DNA from: Muribaculaceae bacterium
GTDB taxonomy: Bacteria > Bacteroidota > Bacteroidia > Bacteroidales > Muribaculaceae
Reading direction: 5' to 3'
NCBI GenBank assembly: GCA_017619255.1
Contig: JAFZSS010000023.1
Location: 1 to 15,570, forward strand
Length of the DNA stretch: 15,570 nucleotides
Shown: one piece after another, positions 1 to 7,174 of the stretch
Position numbering within the stretch: position 1 is the first letter of the stretch
How the letters are laid out: each line of letters begins with the position of its first letter
Program-made: the position numbers and the translations under genes
The notes under the pieces: generated by a model
Seen by the model: the letters and a program-made list of their open reading frames with translations, nothing else
What the model was told of the DNA's origin: nothing
Database searches by the model: none

Positions 1-217
1 CCTGCCTCAGGAAGCGATGTATCCTTGGGTTGAGGCGTTGGGATTTGTGGTGCCCATCAAGTACTATTTCCTCATCATGGTGGATCAGGCTTTGAATGGC
101 ATCGACTTGTATTATTCAAGGTTTTATTATGCTGCACTCATCGGGTTCACGATTCTGCCTATGCTGCTGTCATGGCGGTTGAAGAAGGAGTGCATGAACC
201 CCATTTATGTGCCTTGA
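1..217 (+). CDS. ABC-2 type transporter permease, C-terminal end (5' partial)
   Basis: This is the last ~72 codons of a reading frame that enters from the left edge; the first whole codon is at base 2 and the stop is at 215-217. The visible part has a Pro-Ile-Lys-Tyr-Tyr motif before a hydrophobic segment. It resembles the Thr-Pro-Leu-Arg-Tyr stretch that precedes the final helices of ABC-2 membrane proteins (YbhR/YhhJ type). A last membrane segment and a basic cytoplasmic tail (Arg-Leu-Lys-Lys-Glu) follow. A second permease starts at or within its stop region, so the two are probably translationally coupled and form a two-permease exporter. The family call rests on the tail and on the neighbour. 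The internal ATG at base 17 is unlikely to be the true start because the frame is open to the window edge. Confidence 0.7.
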   Translation, partial: LPQEAMYPWVEALGFVVPIKYYFLIMVDQALNGIDLYYSRFYYAALIGFTILPMLLSWRLKKECMNPIYVP

Positions 218-221
218 CGAT

Positions 222-1478
222 ATGACTGATAAACTGAAACATAGCCGTCTTTTCCTGTGGTTTATTCAGGTGCTGAGAGTGTGCGGACGCGAATTGTTGC
301 TCGTGTTCCGCGATTCCGGCGTCGTCATCTTCTTTGTGGTGCTTAATCTCGCTTATCCAGTACTGTATGCGCTCATCTATAACCCCGAGGTGGTGCGCAA
401 CGAGCGTGTCGTGGTCGTTGACGAGAACCGCACCGCCTTGAGCCGCGATTTAGTGCGTCGTCTCGATGCCACCCAAGAGGTCGCTATCGTGGGATATGCA
501 GCCAACATGCAGGAAGCCCAGGAGGCCATGCACCAAAAGAAATGCTACGGCATCATACAGATACCGCGCGACTTCGCCCAGTGTGCAGGTCGTGGCGAGC
601 AGGCTCATGTGTCGCTCTATTGCGACATGAGCGTGATGATGCGCTATAAGGCGATGTTTACCGCCCTGGCCAATGTTACCCAAGCGATGGGTAACGAGAA
701 AATGGCGGCCGTTGTCGAACCGGTGCTCAACATGAGCGGATCTATCGTCGAGAACAAGCAAGTCCCCGTGGGTAATCCCGCCATGGGTCTTGCCAGCGCA
801 GTGCTTCTGTTCATCCTGCCCTTGGTCTTGCAGCAGAGTATGATATTGGGTATCGCCATGCTGCACGGCGGCAGCATCGAGCGCCGTCGTCGTAACGGTG
901 GTCGTGACCCGATGGCTGTCGAGGCCAGCCCCGGTGCAACCGTCATCGGCAAGATGATGTGCCATCAGATCATCTATGTGCTGCCCATCATCTATGTTTT
1001 GCACTATGTGCCGTTGATGTTCGGCTTCCCGCAGAATGGTGATATCCTGCACATCATCTGTCTTGTAGTGCCTTTTGTCATCGCCGTCTCGTTCATGGGA
1101 CAGACCTTGTCGGCCGTCGTCAACGAGCGCGAGAGCGTGTTCTTGCTTTTCGTGTTCTCGTCAGTGATATTTATCTTCCTTGCCGGCGTATCATGGCCCC
1201 GTTATCTGATGTCGAGGTTCTGGTGGCTCGTGGGTGACTGTGTGCCCAGCACTTGGATGGCCAACGGCTATGTCCTTATGCAGACCAACGGCGCCACCCT
1301 CTACCAGGTGCAGCACTACTACTGGATGCTGTGGATTCAGGTGCCCGTGATGTTCATCCTGGCCTATCTGGTCGAGCGCTTCGTCAACCGTCGTCGCTAC
1401 CGTTCTTGGATCGCCGCCAGCGAGGACAACCCAAACGCCCTCACCCGCATCGAACTCGCCAAAAACGGCGTCGGCTAG
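222..1478 (+). CDS. ABC-2 type transporter permease (YbhS/YbhR-like)
   Basis: This is an integral membrane subunit of a probable ABC exporter. It has one N-terminal membrane segment (about residues 34-53 from this start), then a large soluble domain of ~150 residues rich in predicted alpha/beta structure. At least five hydrophobic segments fill the C-terminal half, ending in a basic cytoplasmic tail. This is the ABC2_membrane_3 layout, in which two such permeases pair with a separate ATPase and often an HlyD-type adaptor; here the partner permease ends just upstream. I place the start at ATG 222, four bases after the upstream stop, giving 418 residues. An in-frame ATG at 207 would overlap the upstream gene by 11 bases and add five residues, and cannot be excluded. 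The substrate cannot be read from the sequence; relatives export drugs, lipids or bile-salt-like compounds. Confidence 0.85.
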   Translation: MTDKLKHSRLFLWFIQVLRVCGRELLLVFRDSGVVIFFVVLNLAYPVLYALIYNPEVVRNERVVVVDENRTALSRDLVRRLDATQEVAIVGYAANMQEAQEAMHQKKCYGIIQIPRDFAQCAGRGEQAHVSLYCDMSVMMRYKAMFTALANVTQAMGNEKMAAVVEPVLNMSGSIVENKQVPVGNPAMGLASAVLLFILPLVLQQSMILGIAMLHGGSIERRRRNGGRDPMAVEASPGATVIGKMMCHQIIYVLPIIYVLHYVPLMFGFPQNGDILHIICLVVPFVIAVSFMGQTLSAVVNERESVFLLFVFSSVIFIFLAGVSWPRYLMSRFWWLVGDCVPSTWMANGYVLMQTNGATLYQVQHYYWMLWIQVPVMFILAYLVERFVNRRRYRSWIAASEDNPNALTRIELAKNGVG

Positions 1479-1482
1479 GAAA

Positions 1483-1510
1483 AATTAGGAATTAGGAGTT
1501 AGGAATTAGG
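1483..1510 (+). repeat. Four tandem heptamers, consensus ARTTAGG
   Basis: Four head-to-tail 7-base units (AATTAGG, AATTAGG, AGTTAGG, AATTAGG) begin five bases after the permease stop codon. The array is continued only by a partial AGT. A degenerate three-unit version occurs at 15191-15211, again at a gene's stop codon. The stretch has no coding signature. Confidence 0.85.
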
Positions 1511-1565
1511 AGTGTTATTAAGCCCCAGATGTCCTAAATCAGATTGAAGCGTTTTTCAGGCGGGA

Positions 1566-2189
1566 ATGATTGAAGAAATGACATATGCAGGAGGCACGCG
1601 TGTGCTGGTGTGGCGAATCGATGAGGAGGCGCCACTGTTGCTGGCGATGTGCCGGGGAGAGGGGATTCCTGTCGAGGACTTGATGGATCTGCCGGTCAAG
1701 CGGCAGCGCGAGAAAGCGGCCGAGCGGCTGCTGCTGTGTCATGCCTTGGGACATCCCGTGACCTTGTCCTATACCGAGCAGGGAGCGCCGATGATTGAGG
1801 GCAGCGAAGTTCGCATCAGCATCACCCACACGATGCGACTGGTGGCTGTGGCCCTCAACGGGGAAGCTGTCGTCGGGCTGGATGCTGAGCCGACGGATCG
1901 CGCGCAGGTATTGAGAGTCCGCGATAAGTTTCTGAATGCCAAAGAAAAACAATTTATCAATCCTGACGACCTGGCTGCACATGTCATCGCTTGGACGGCC
2001 AAAGAAGCCATCATCAAGGCCGAGCGCAACAGCGCCATCGACTGGACCGATGGCATCTGTCTGGAACCGTTCACCGTTAATGACGATGAGACTGTCCTTT
2101 ACGGCTACTGCGGTGAACGCCGTTATCGCTTGACCAACCGCTTGATGGCAGGCCATTATATCACTGTCTCCGTGCCGTCGATAGGGTAA
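1566..2189 (+). CDS. 4'-phosphopantetheinyl transferase superfamily protein (Sfp type)
   Basis: This enzyme would move the 4'-phosphopantetheine arm of coenzyme A onto a conserved serine of an acyl or peptidyl carrier protein in the cytoplasm. At 207 residues it has the length of a Sfp-type single-chain enzyme. Three family motifs are visible: Ile-Ser-Ile-Thr-His-Thr (residues 84-89, CoA-binding histidine), Val-Gly-Leu-Asp-Ala-Glu (103-108, Mg-binding acidic pair), and Trp-Thr-Ala-Lys-Glu-Ala followed by Lys151 (143-151). All key residues are present, so it should be active. No carrier protein or synthase gene lies nearby, so the target is unknown; fatty-acid ACP or an aryl-polyene/polyketide system are options. 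ATG 1566 is used; ATG 1578 is an alternative. The secretion gene downstream starts 59 bases after its stop and may be read through. Confidence 0.9.
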   Translation: MIEEMTYAGGTRVLVWRIDEEAPLLLAMCRGEGIPVEDLMDLPVKRQREKAAERLLLCHALGHPVTLSYTEQGAPMIEGSEVRISITHTMRLVAVALNGEAVVGLDAEPTDRAQVLRVRDKFLNAKEKQFINPDDLAAHVIAWTAKEAIIKAERNSAIDWTDGICLEPFTVNDDETVLYGYCGERRYRLTNRLMAGHYITVSVPSIG

Positions 2190-2248
2190 TCGCTGGTCAT
2201 TGTGCAATAAAAAAAGCAAAAAATCGTTATAAGGTTAAAACAATAACG

Positions 2249-5200
2249 ATGAAAAAGATGATGAGATATTTCGTCCGCATGGTTGTGCCCGTTATGGTGC
2301 TGGCCTGCTTTGCTATAAATGCTCACGCACTGGAAAAGAGTTACTATGCCGAGTCCAGCAAGCTGGTCAGCGGCAAGTGGGTCAAGATTGCGGTGAAGGA
2401 AAGCGGTATCTACCAGATTACCGCCGATGACATCCGCGACTGGGGCTTGGGCAGCGACCTGTCACAGATTCATGTGTTTGGTTACGGCGGCGCGCCGTTG
2501 AGTGAGACGATGCTTGGCGACAACTATGTCGATGACTTGCCTCAGGTGCCCGTGGTGCGCGCCGAGGGCAGCATCCTGTTTTATGCCCAGGGTCCGACAA
2601 CCTGGAGGCGTTATGGCTCATATATCAGCCATCTTCAAATCCAGCATCCCTATGCTAATTCGGGCAGCTACTTCGTGACCAATGACAGCCGCTTCAGTGA
2701 TGTCGAGATTGCCAAAGCCGACAATTCCCCCGCCGGCAGTACGGTGACGACCTATCTCGAGCGCCTCTTTCACGAGCAAGATATCATCAACCCTGGTGAG
2801 ACGGGGCGTGTGTACCTGGGCGAAAGTTTTGTATCAGACAAGAACCAGACATTCAAGTTCAAGCTTGATGGGTTAGTGGACGGCAGTCTTGTCAGGGTTT
2901 ATACCGGGTTTGGTGCCCAGACCGTTGGCGCTAAAAGTACGGTGGCGTTCAGTTATAATGGCACGCCAATCCCCGTGACAGACAATGATTTGATGAATGC
3001 GAACACATCGCTCCAGCACGATCACTACAGCGGCTTGCATAATGGACTGAAGACCTTCACGCTCGAGGGTACAGAGGATTTGGATTATACATTATCCTAT
3101 TCGTGCAACGGCACCGTTAACCTGGCGCGTCTGGACTATATCACTGTCAACTATGAGCGGCCGCTGGCACTGCGCAACGGCAGCCTTGCTTTCGGCTATC
3201 AGGAAGCCAGTTCAAGCAAGAGTTACCGTTTGACCAACTGCGGTTCCTCGACAAGGGTGTGGGATGTGACTAAGCCCTTTGCGCTTGTTCAACTCAATAC
3301 CACCAGTAATGAGGGCGGCATCACCTTCAGCCCTGCCACATCAGGACGCCGGGAGTTTGTGGCCTTTGACGAGTCAGGCACTTATTCTCATCCTGAATTC
3401 CTGGGCGAGATCGATAACCAGAACATTCACGGCGAGCCTGTCCCCGACATGATCATCCTGGCGCCCAGCGCTTATCTGAGCGAGGCTAAACGCGTGGCCA
3501 CGCTTCACGAGAAATATGACCACTTCAGGGTGCTCGTGCTGGACCACGAGAAGGTATTTAACGAGTTCTCCAGTGGCACCCAGGACGCCATGGCCTACCG
3601 CCGCTTGTGCAAGATGTTCTATGACCGTGGTGCCTCGGAAGACGGGCACAAACTGGGTTACCTGTTGCTGCTGGGCGGCGGCAGTTATGACAACCGCCTG
3701 GTGGGAGTGAACGCCAATGTGCTTAACTTCCCCCACTTGTTGACTTGGCAGACCACTGAAAGCCAGTTGGAGAGCACATCCATCACCAGCGATGACTTTT
3801 TCGGAGTGTTGAGTGACGAGTCTGGCGTCGATGCATCCGAAAAGATGGATATTGCCGTGGGCCGCATGATTGTGCGCAGCACAAGCGAGGCTCGCACGGC
3901 GGTCAACAAACTCGTCAACTATGTCAGCAAGCCCTCCTATGGCGCCTGGAAGAATCAAGCGTTGATGGTTGCCGACGACGAGAACAACGGCGTCCATATG
4001 CAGCAGGATTCACTCATGGTTGAGGTCGCGCGTCAAAACGGCGGCAATGACATCGTGTTCAACCGTGTTTATATCGATGCTTTCACGGCTGTGAGCAACG
4101 GTGGCTCGCGTTCTTATCCTGATGCCCGCACCAAATTGTTCACAACGCTGAATGAAGGCGCTTTATGGTGGAGTTACATCGGCCATGCCAGCACGCAGAA
4201 CTGGACTGGAGAGGGTCTGCTTATGCGTTCTGATGTTGAAACGCAGTTGTTCTACAAGCACTTGCCCGTGCTTTATGCCGCGACTTGTGAGTACTGTCGC
4301 TTTGACAACTCCATCACTTCGTCAGGCGAGCTGATGTATCTCAATGCCAACGGCGGCGTTATTGCCTTGCTTTGCCCGCCGCGTTTGGCCTATGTTTCCA
4401 ATAACGGGGCTCTGAGCGCTAAGTTGGGTTTGTTTATCTTCTCTCCTGATGTGGAAGGCAAGCCCCGCCGCGTCGGTGACATCTTGCGTCTGGCCAAGAA
4501 CTCCATCAACACAAGTTCAGACAACAACCGCCGCTTCTTTGTCTTTGGCGACCCCGCCATGAGATTGGCTTACGCCCCCTATCATATTGAGGTGGAGACC
4601 ATCAATGGTCAACCCGTGGATACTGTGAACATGCCGGTGTTCAAGGCGCGTGAGCAAGTGGAGTTCGGCGGCAAGATTCTGAACTTGAGCGGGGAATTGG
4701 CAACCAATTTCAACGGTTCGGTCGTTTCCACGCTGTTTGATGCCGAACAATCCATCACCACTCATGGCTACGGAGAAGAGGGTAAGGAGTTCACTTATCA
4801 AGACCGTCTCAACCGCCTGGCCATTAATGTCGACACCGTCGTCGGTGGCCGGTTCACCGTGCGCGTCATCATTCCCAGCGAGGTGAACAACGAGTATGAC
4901 AACTACAGTCCTGCGCTGATTAACCTGTATGCCTATGACAGCCGTGACACATTGGAGGCAAAGGGCTGCAACAGCAACTTCTACATCTATGGCTATGAGG
5001 ATGAGTTGGTGGGTGATACCATCGGTCCCAATATCATCGTCATGAACCTGAACGATGACAAATTCGTCGACGGTGCCGAGGTCAATGAGTCGCCCCTGCT
5101 GCTGGCCACAGTGAGTGATGAGAGCGGCGTGAACTTCTCGTCGGCGGGCATAGGTCACAACATGACATTGACATTGGACGGCACCATCAGCTTCAACGAC

Positions 5201-5683
5201 CTGGTGAGCTACTATACCCCGCAGTTTGCCCAGACGGGCACCTTGGGCAACATCACCTACCAGCTCAATGACCTGTCGCCGGGCCCGCACACCCTGCGTC
5301 TGCGCGTGTGGGATGTTTATAACAATGTGGGTGAGAAAACCATCAACTTCAATGTCGTCAACGGACTCGCTCCTGAGATTGCCGATGTTTATTGCGCTGC
5401 CAATCCCGCCAGCGTCGAGACCTCCTTCTATGTGAAGCACAATCGCCCCGATGCCGTGGTGACGGTGACCATCGAGGTGTATGACCTGATGGGGCGCCGC
5501 GTGTGGAGCGCGACACAATCGGGCCGCAGCGACATGTATACCTCAACGCCTGTCACTTGGGATCTTACCGATGTGTCGGGTCGCCGTGTGCCGCGTGGCA
5601 TCTATGTCTACCGTGCGACCATCACGACCGACGGCATCAAGGAAGCCACCAAGGCCAAGAAACTGGCCGTCACAGGAGAGTGA
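2249..5683 (+). CDS. porU: Type IX secretion system C25 sortase, PorU-like (copy 1)
   Basis: PorU is the outer-membrane cysteine protease of the type IX secretion system. It cleaves C-terminal sorting domains from secreted cargo and joins the cargo to lipopolysaccharide. This 1144-residue protein is close to the usual PorU length. It starts with a signal peptide (basic residues 2-10, hydrophobic core, probable cut after Ala-His-Ala near residue 27). A ~370-residue N-terminal beta-rich region follows, then the C25 peptidase domain at about 398-770. The catalytic dyad is visible as Gly-His646-Ala and Ala-Thr-Cys680-Glu; the 34-residue spacing matches gingipain-type enzymes. The domain ends in Gly-Asp-Pro-Ala-Met-Arg-Leu. 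The last ~90 residues form an Ig-like sorting-type domain (Val-Tyr-Asp-Leu-Met-Gly-Arg-Arg and Pro-Arg-Gly-Ile-Tyr-Val-Tyr). PorV, often adjacent in other species, is absent here. A second paralogue lies 1.5 kb downstream. The Ala-Thr-Cys-Glu active site makes this the more orthodox copy. Confidence 0.85.
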   Translation: MKKMMRYFVRMVVPVMVLACFAINAHALEKSYYAESSKLVSGKWVKIAVKESGIYQITADDIRDWGLGSDLSQIHVFGYGGAPLSETMLGDNYVDDLPQVPVVRAEGSILFYAQGPTTWRRYGSYISHLQIQHPYANSGSYFVTNDSRFSDVEIAKADNSPAGSTVTTYLERLFHEQDIINPGETGRVYLGESFVSDKNQTFKFKLDGLVDGSLVRVYTGFGAQTVGAKSTVAFSYNGTPIPVTDNDLMNANTSLQHDHYSGLHNGLKTFTLEGTEDLDYTLSYSCNGTVNLARLDYITVNYERPLALRNGSLAFGYQEASSSKSYRLTNCGSSTRVWDVTKPFALVQLNTTSNEGGITFSPATSGRREFVAFDESGTYSHPEFLGEIDNQNIHGEPVPDMIILAPSAYLSEAKRVATLHEKYDHFRVLVLDHEKVFNEFSSGTQDAMAYRRLCKMFYDRGASEDGHKLGYLLLLGGGSYDNRLVGVNANVLNFPHLLTWQTTESQLESTSITSDDFFGVLSDESGVDASEKMDIAVGRMIVRSTSEARTAVNKLVNYVSKPSYGAWKNQALMVADDENNGVHMQQDSLMVEVARQNGGNDIVFNRVYIDAFTAVSNGGSRSYPDARTKLFTTLNEGALWWSYIGHASTQNWTGEGLLMRSDVETQLFYKHLPVLYAATCEYCRFDNSITSSGELMYLNANGGVIALLCPPRLAYVSNNGALSAKLGLFIFSPDVEGKPRRVGDILRLAKNSINTSSDNNRRFFVFGDPAMRLAYAPYHIEVETINGQPVDTVNMPVFKAREQVEFGGKILNLSGELATNFNGSVVSTLFDAEQSITTHGYGEEGKEFTYQDRLNRLAINVDTVVGGRFTVRVIIPSEVNNEYDNYSPALINLYAYDSRDTLEAKGCNSNFYIYGYEDELVGDTIGPNIIVMNLNDDKFVDGAEVNESPLLLATVSDESGVNFSSAGIGHNMTLTLDGTISFNDLVSYYTPQFAQTGTLGNITYQLNDLSPGPHTLRLRVWDVYNNVGEKTINFNVVNGLAPEIADVYCAANPASVETSFYVKHNRPDAVVTVTIEVYDLMGRRVWSATQSGRSDMYTSTPVTWDLTDVSGRRVPRGIYVYRATITTDGIKEATKAKKLAVTGE

Positions 5684-5726
5684 CAACCGTGCCTTATTGT
5701 GGGTACATTCAAGACATAACATTTGT

Positions 5727-5767
5727 TAAAATTGGCTCCGTTTTTTATAAAAATGGAGCTAATTTTG
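5727..5767. other. Long hairpin between porU and rex
   Basis: An almost perfect palindrome is centred on base 5747: 20 base pairs (17 Watson-Crick, 3 G-T) with a 3-base loop. The arms are AAAATTGGCTCC (5728-5739) and GGAGCTAATTTT (5755-5766), with an A/T palindrome between them. It lies 44 bases after the porU stop, so it could terminate porU transcription, though only a few T residues follow the right arm. It also overlaps a TAATTTTG box (5760-5767) just upstream of the rex promoter, so it may instead be an operator. The sequence does not decide between these roles. Confidence 0.6.
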
Positions 5768-5797
5768 TTTGATGTAAGAAAAATTGAGGTAATTTTG
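5768..5797 (+). promoter_or_regulatory. Putative rex promoter (TTTG ... TAATTTTG)
   Basis: The -7 box TAATTTTG (5790-5797) fits the Bacteroidetes consensus TAnnTTTG exactly, and TTTG at 5768-5771 sits 18 bases upstream as the -33 element. Transcription would begin around 5803-5805, which excludes the TTG codon at 5806 as a sensible start and favours ATG 5821. A second TAATTTTG at 5760-5767, exactly 30 bases upstream, may be a tandem promoter or part of an operator repeat. Confidence 0.6.
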
Positions 5798-5820
5798 TAG
5801 GTTAATTGCATCCTTGTAAG

Positions 5821-6489
5821 ATGAATATGACCAGGATAAGTGAGAACAGAACCATACTGCCCGAGCCCACTATCAGGCGCTTGCCGTGGTATCTGTCCTA
5901 TGTGCGCATGCTTGACAATCAACATGTCGAGTATGTGTCCTCGACACAGATCTCCAAGGAGTTGAATGTGCAGTCTTCCCAGATTGCCAAGGACTTGTCG
6001 TTCCTGAACATCAGGGGCAAGACACGCATCGGCTATGAGGTTCGCAGCCTGGTGACCGAGCTTGAGGATTTCTTGGGTTTCAACAGCCACCACGATGCGG
6101 TGGTTATCGGGACCGGTAGTCTGGGCACGGCATTGATGCAGGATCACGGCTTGGAAAACTATGGCTTGAACATTGTGGCGGGCTTTGATGTGCGCAGCGA
6201 TGTCATCGGTCAGTGTGTGGGCGGCGTGCCGGTATATGCCATCGATGAGTTGGCGGCCTGGCAACGCCAGCACGGCGTGTCGATTGCTATTCTCACTGTG
6301 CCCGTGGAGAACGCCCAGGAAGCCGCCGATCTGGCTATTGCCAGCGGGATGACGGCATTGTGGAACTTCACACCTTACCGCATTAAAGCGCCCGAGGATG
6401 TGGTGATTGCCAACACATCAATCTATGCTCACTTGGCCATCATCTACAACAGGATGCATAAGACAAGCGTTGAGACAAAAAACGGTTAA
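5821..6489 (+). CDS. rex: Redox-sensing transcriptional repressor Rex
   Basis: Rex senses the NADH/NAD+ ratio. It binds DNA as a dimer when NADH is low and leaves it when NADH rises, controlling fermentation and redox genes. The 222-residue product has the two expected domains. An N-terminal winged helix carries Arg-Arg-Leu-Pro-Trp-Tyr (19-24), Val-Ser-Ser-Thr-Gln-Ile (39-44) and Ser-Ser-Gln-Ile-Ala-Lys-Asp-Leu-Ser (52-60), followed by Gly-Tyr-Glu-Val. A Rossmann NAD(H) domain opens with Val-Val-Ile-Gly-Thr-Gly-Ser-Leu-Gly (94-102) and ends with a helix-rich tail. The length is normal for the family. ATG 5821 is chosen because the promoter lies directly upstream; ATG 5827 is also possible. 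It is followed after 28 bases by the FAH-like gene, probably in one operon. Autoregulation through the upstream repeats is plausible but unproven. Confidence 0.92.
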   Translation: MNMTRISENRTILPEPTIRRLPWYLSYVRMLDNQHVEYVSSTQISKELNVQSSQIAKDLSFLNIRGKTRIGYEVRSLVTELEDFLGFNSHHDAVVIGTGSLGTALMQDHGLENYGLNIVAGFDVRSDVIGQCVGGVPVYAIDELAAWQRQHGVSIAILTVPVENAQEAADLAIASGMTALWNFTPYRIKAPEDVVIANTSIYAHLAIIYNRMHKTSVETKNG

Positions 6490-6517
6490 TGTCCTGATTG
6501 GATATTGAATTTGTGAC

Positions 6518-7093
6518 ATGAAAGTCATCGGCTTTACAGGAAACTACGGTAGTGGGGAAGAGACCCTCCAGAGCTACCTCATGGCCGACTCGTCAATTCT
6601 GTTCACAGGCAGGCCGTTCTTTTTGCCTGATTTTGCGCAGCACTTTGTGGCGACACCGACCATTGTGGTGCGCATGGGCCGCTTGGGCAAGTCGATTGCG
6701 CCGAAGTTTGCCCACCGTTACTGGAATGCTTTCACCGCTGGTTTCAGCGTGATGGCCCAGTGCAGCGACCAGCCCGCCCTGTCGGCGCTGGACCGAGCCT
6801 TTGACGGGGCCGCCATCGTGGGCGACTGGGTAGAAACGACATCTGTTGCCGATGCCCTGCACGAGGTGCTGGAACTGAGGATTGACGACGAGGTGGTGTC
6901 GCGTCATTGCCTGGCTGACATGCGGCGGCCGCTGGACGAGCTGCTGGCGAGCGTGAGCATCAGATGCAGCATCAAGATGGGTGACCTGCTGTTCACCGGT
7001 GACGCCGGGTCAGGTCATAGACTTACCGCGGGCAACCGCTTGACAGCGCTGGTGGGCGGCCAACCTGTCCTTGATGTGAAAGTGAGAATGTGA
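6518..7093 (+). CDS. Degenerate fumarylacetoacetate hydrolase (FAH) family protein
   Basis: The 191-residue product follows the FAH-fold pattern of Bacteroidales homologues as I remember them. The matching parts are Pro-Phe-Phe-Leu-Pro-Asp-Phe (33-39), Val-Val-Arg-Met-Gly-Arg-Leu-Gly-Lys (50-58), Phe-Ala-His-Arg-Tyr (64-68), Phe-Asp-Gly-Ala-Ala (95-99), Gly-Asp-Leu-Leu-Phe-Thr-Gly and a C-terminal Val-Leu-Asp-Val-Lys-Val-Arg. Active relatives cleave or decarboxylate beta-keto acids (oxaloacetate, acylpyruvates) using Mg held by Glu-x-Glu and a later Asp. Here those positions read Thr46-Pro-Thr48 and Ser77, and the N-terminal Asn-Tyr-Ala-x-His stretch is altered as well. The fold is probably kept but classical metal-dependent chemistry is probably lost. 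It follows rex by 28 bases and precedes the second PorU-like gene by 81. It may be a ligand-binding or structural pseudoenzyme; the alignment is from memory. Confidence 0.7.
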   Translation: MKVIGFTGNYGSGEETLQSYLMADSSILFTGRPFFLPDFAQHFVATPTIVVRMGRLGKSIAPKFAHRYWNAFTAGFSVMAQCSDQPALSALDRAFDGAAIVGDWVETTSVADALHEVLELRIDDEVVSRHCLADMRRPLDELLASVSIRCSIKMGDLLFTGDAGSGHRLTAGNRLTALVGGQPVLDVKVRM

Positions 7094-7174
7094 CACGCTC
7101 ACCACTGCGTCAACAACGATAACGACAAGAAACGAGATATACATCAAAGTTGAAATAAACTATAAACAAGAGAT

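Noticed and set aside
1483..1510. CRISPR array or telomere-like element
   Set aside because: Units are only 7 bases, without spacers and only four in number.
4517..5518. 333-codon minus-strand open frame inside the first PorU-like gene
   Set aside because: Composition (many His, Val, Ile, Gly) is typical of the antisense of a biased coding frame; it has no promoter or motif.
5806..5820. TTG start codon for Rex at 5806
   Set aside because: It would lie at or next to the predicted transcription start and adds residues not usual for Rex; ATG 5821 fits better.
7094..7174. Own promoter for the second PorU-like gene
   Set aside because: No TAnnTTTG box is present in the 81-base gap; A-rich leader sequence is common in Bacteroidetes and does not show a promoter.
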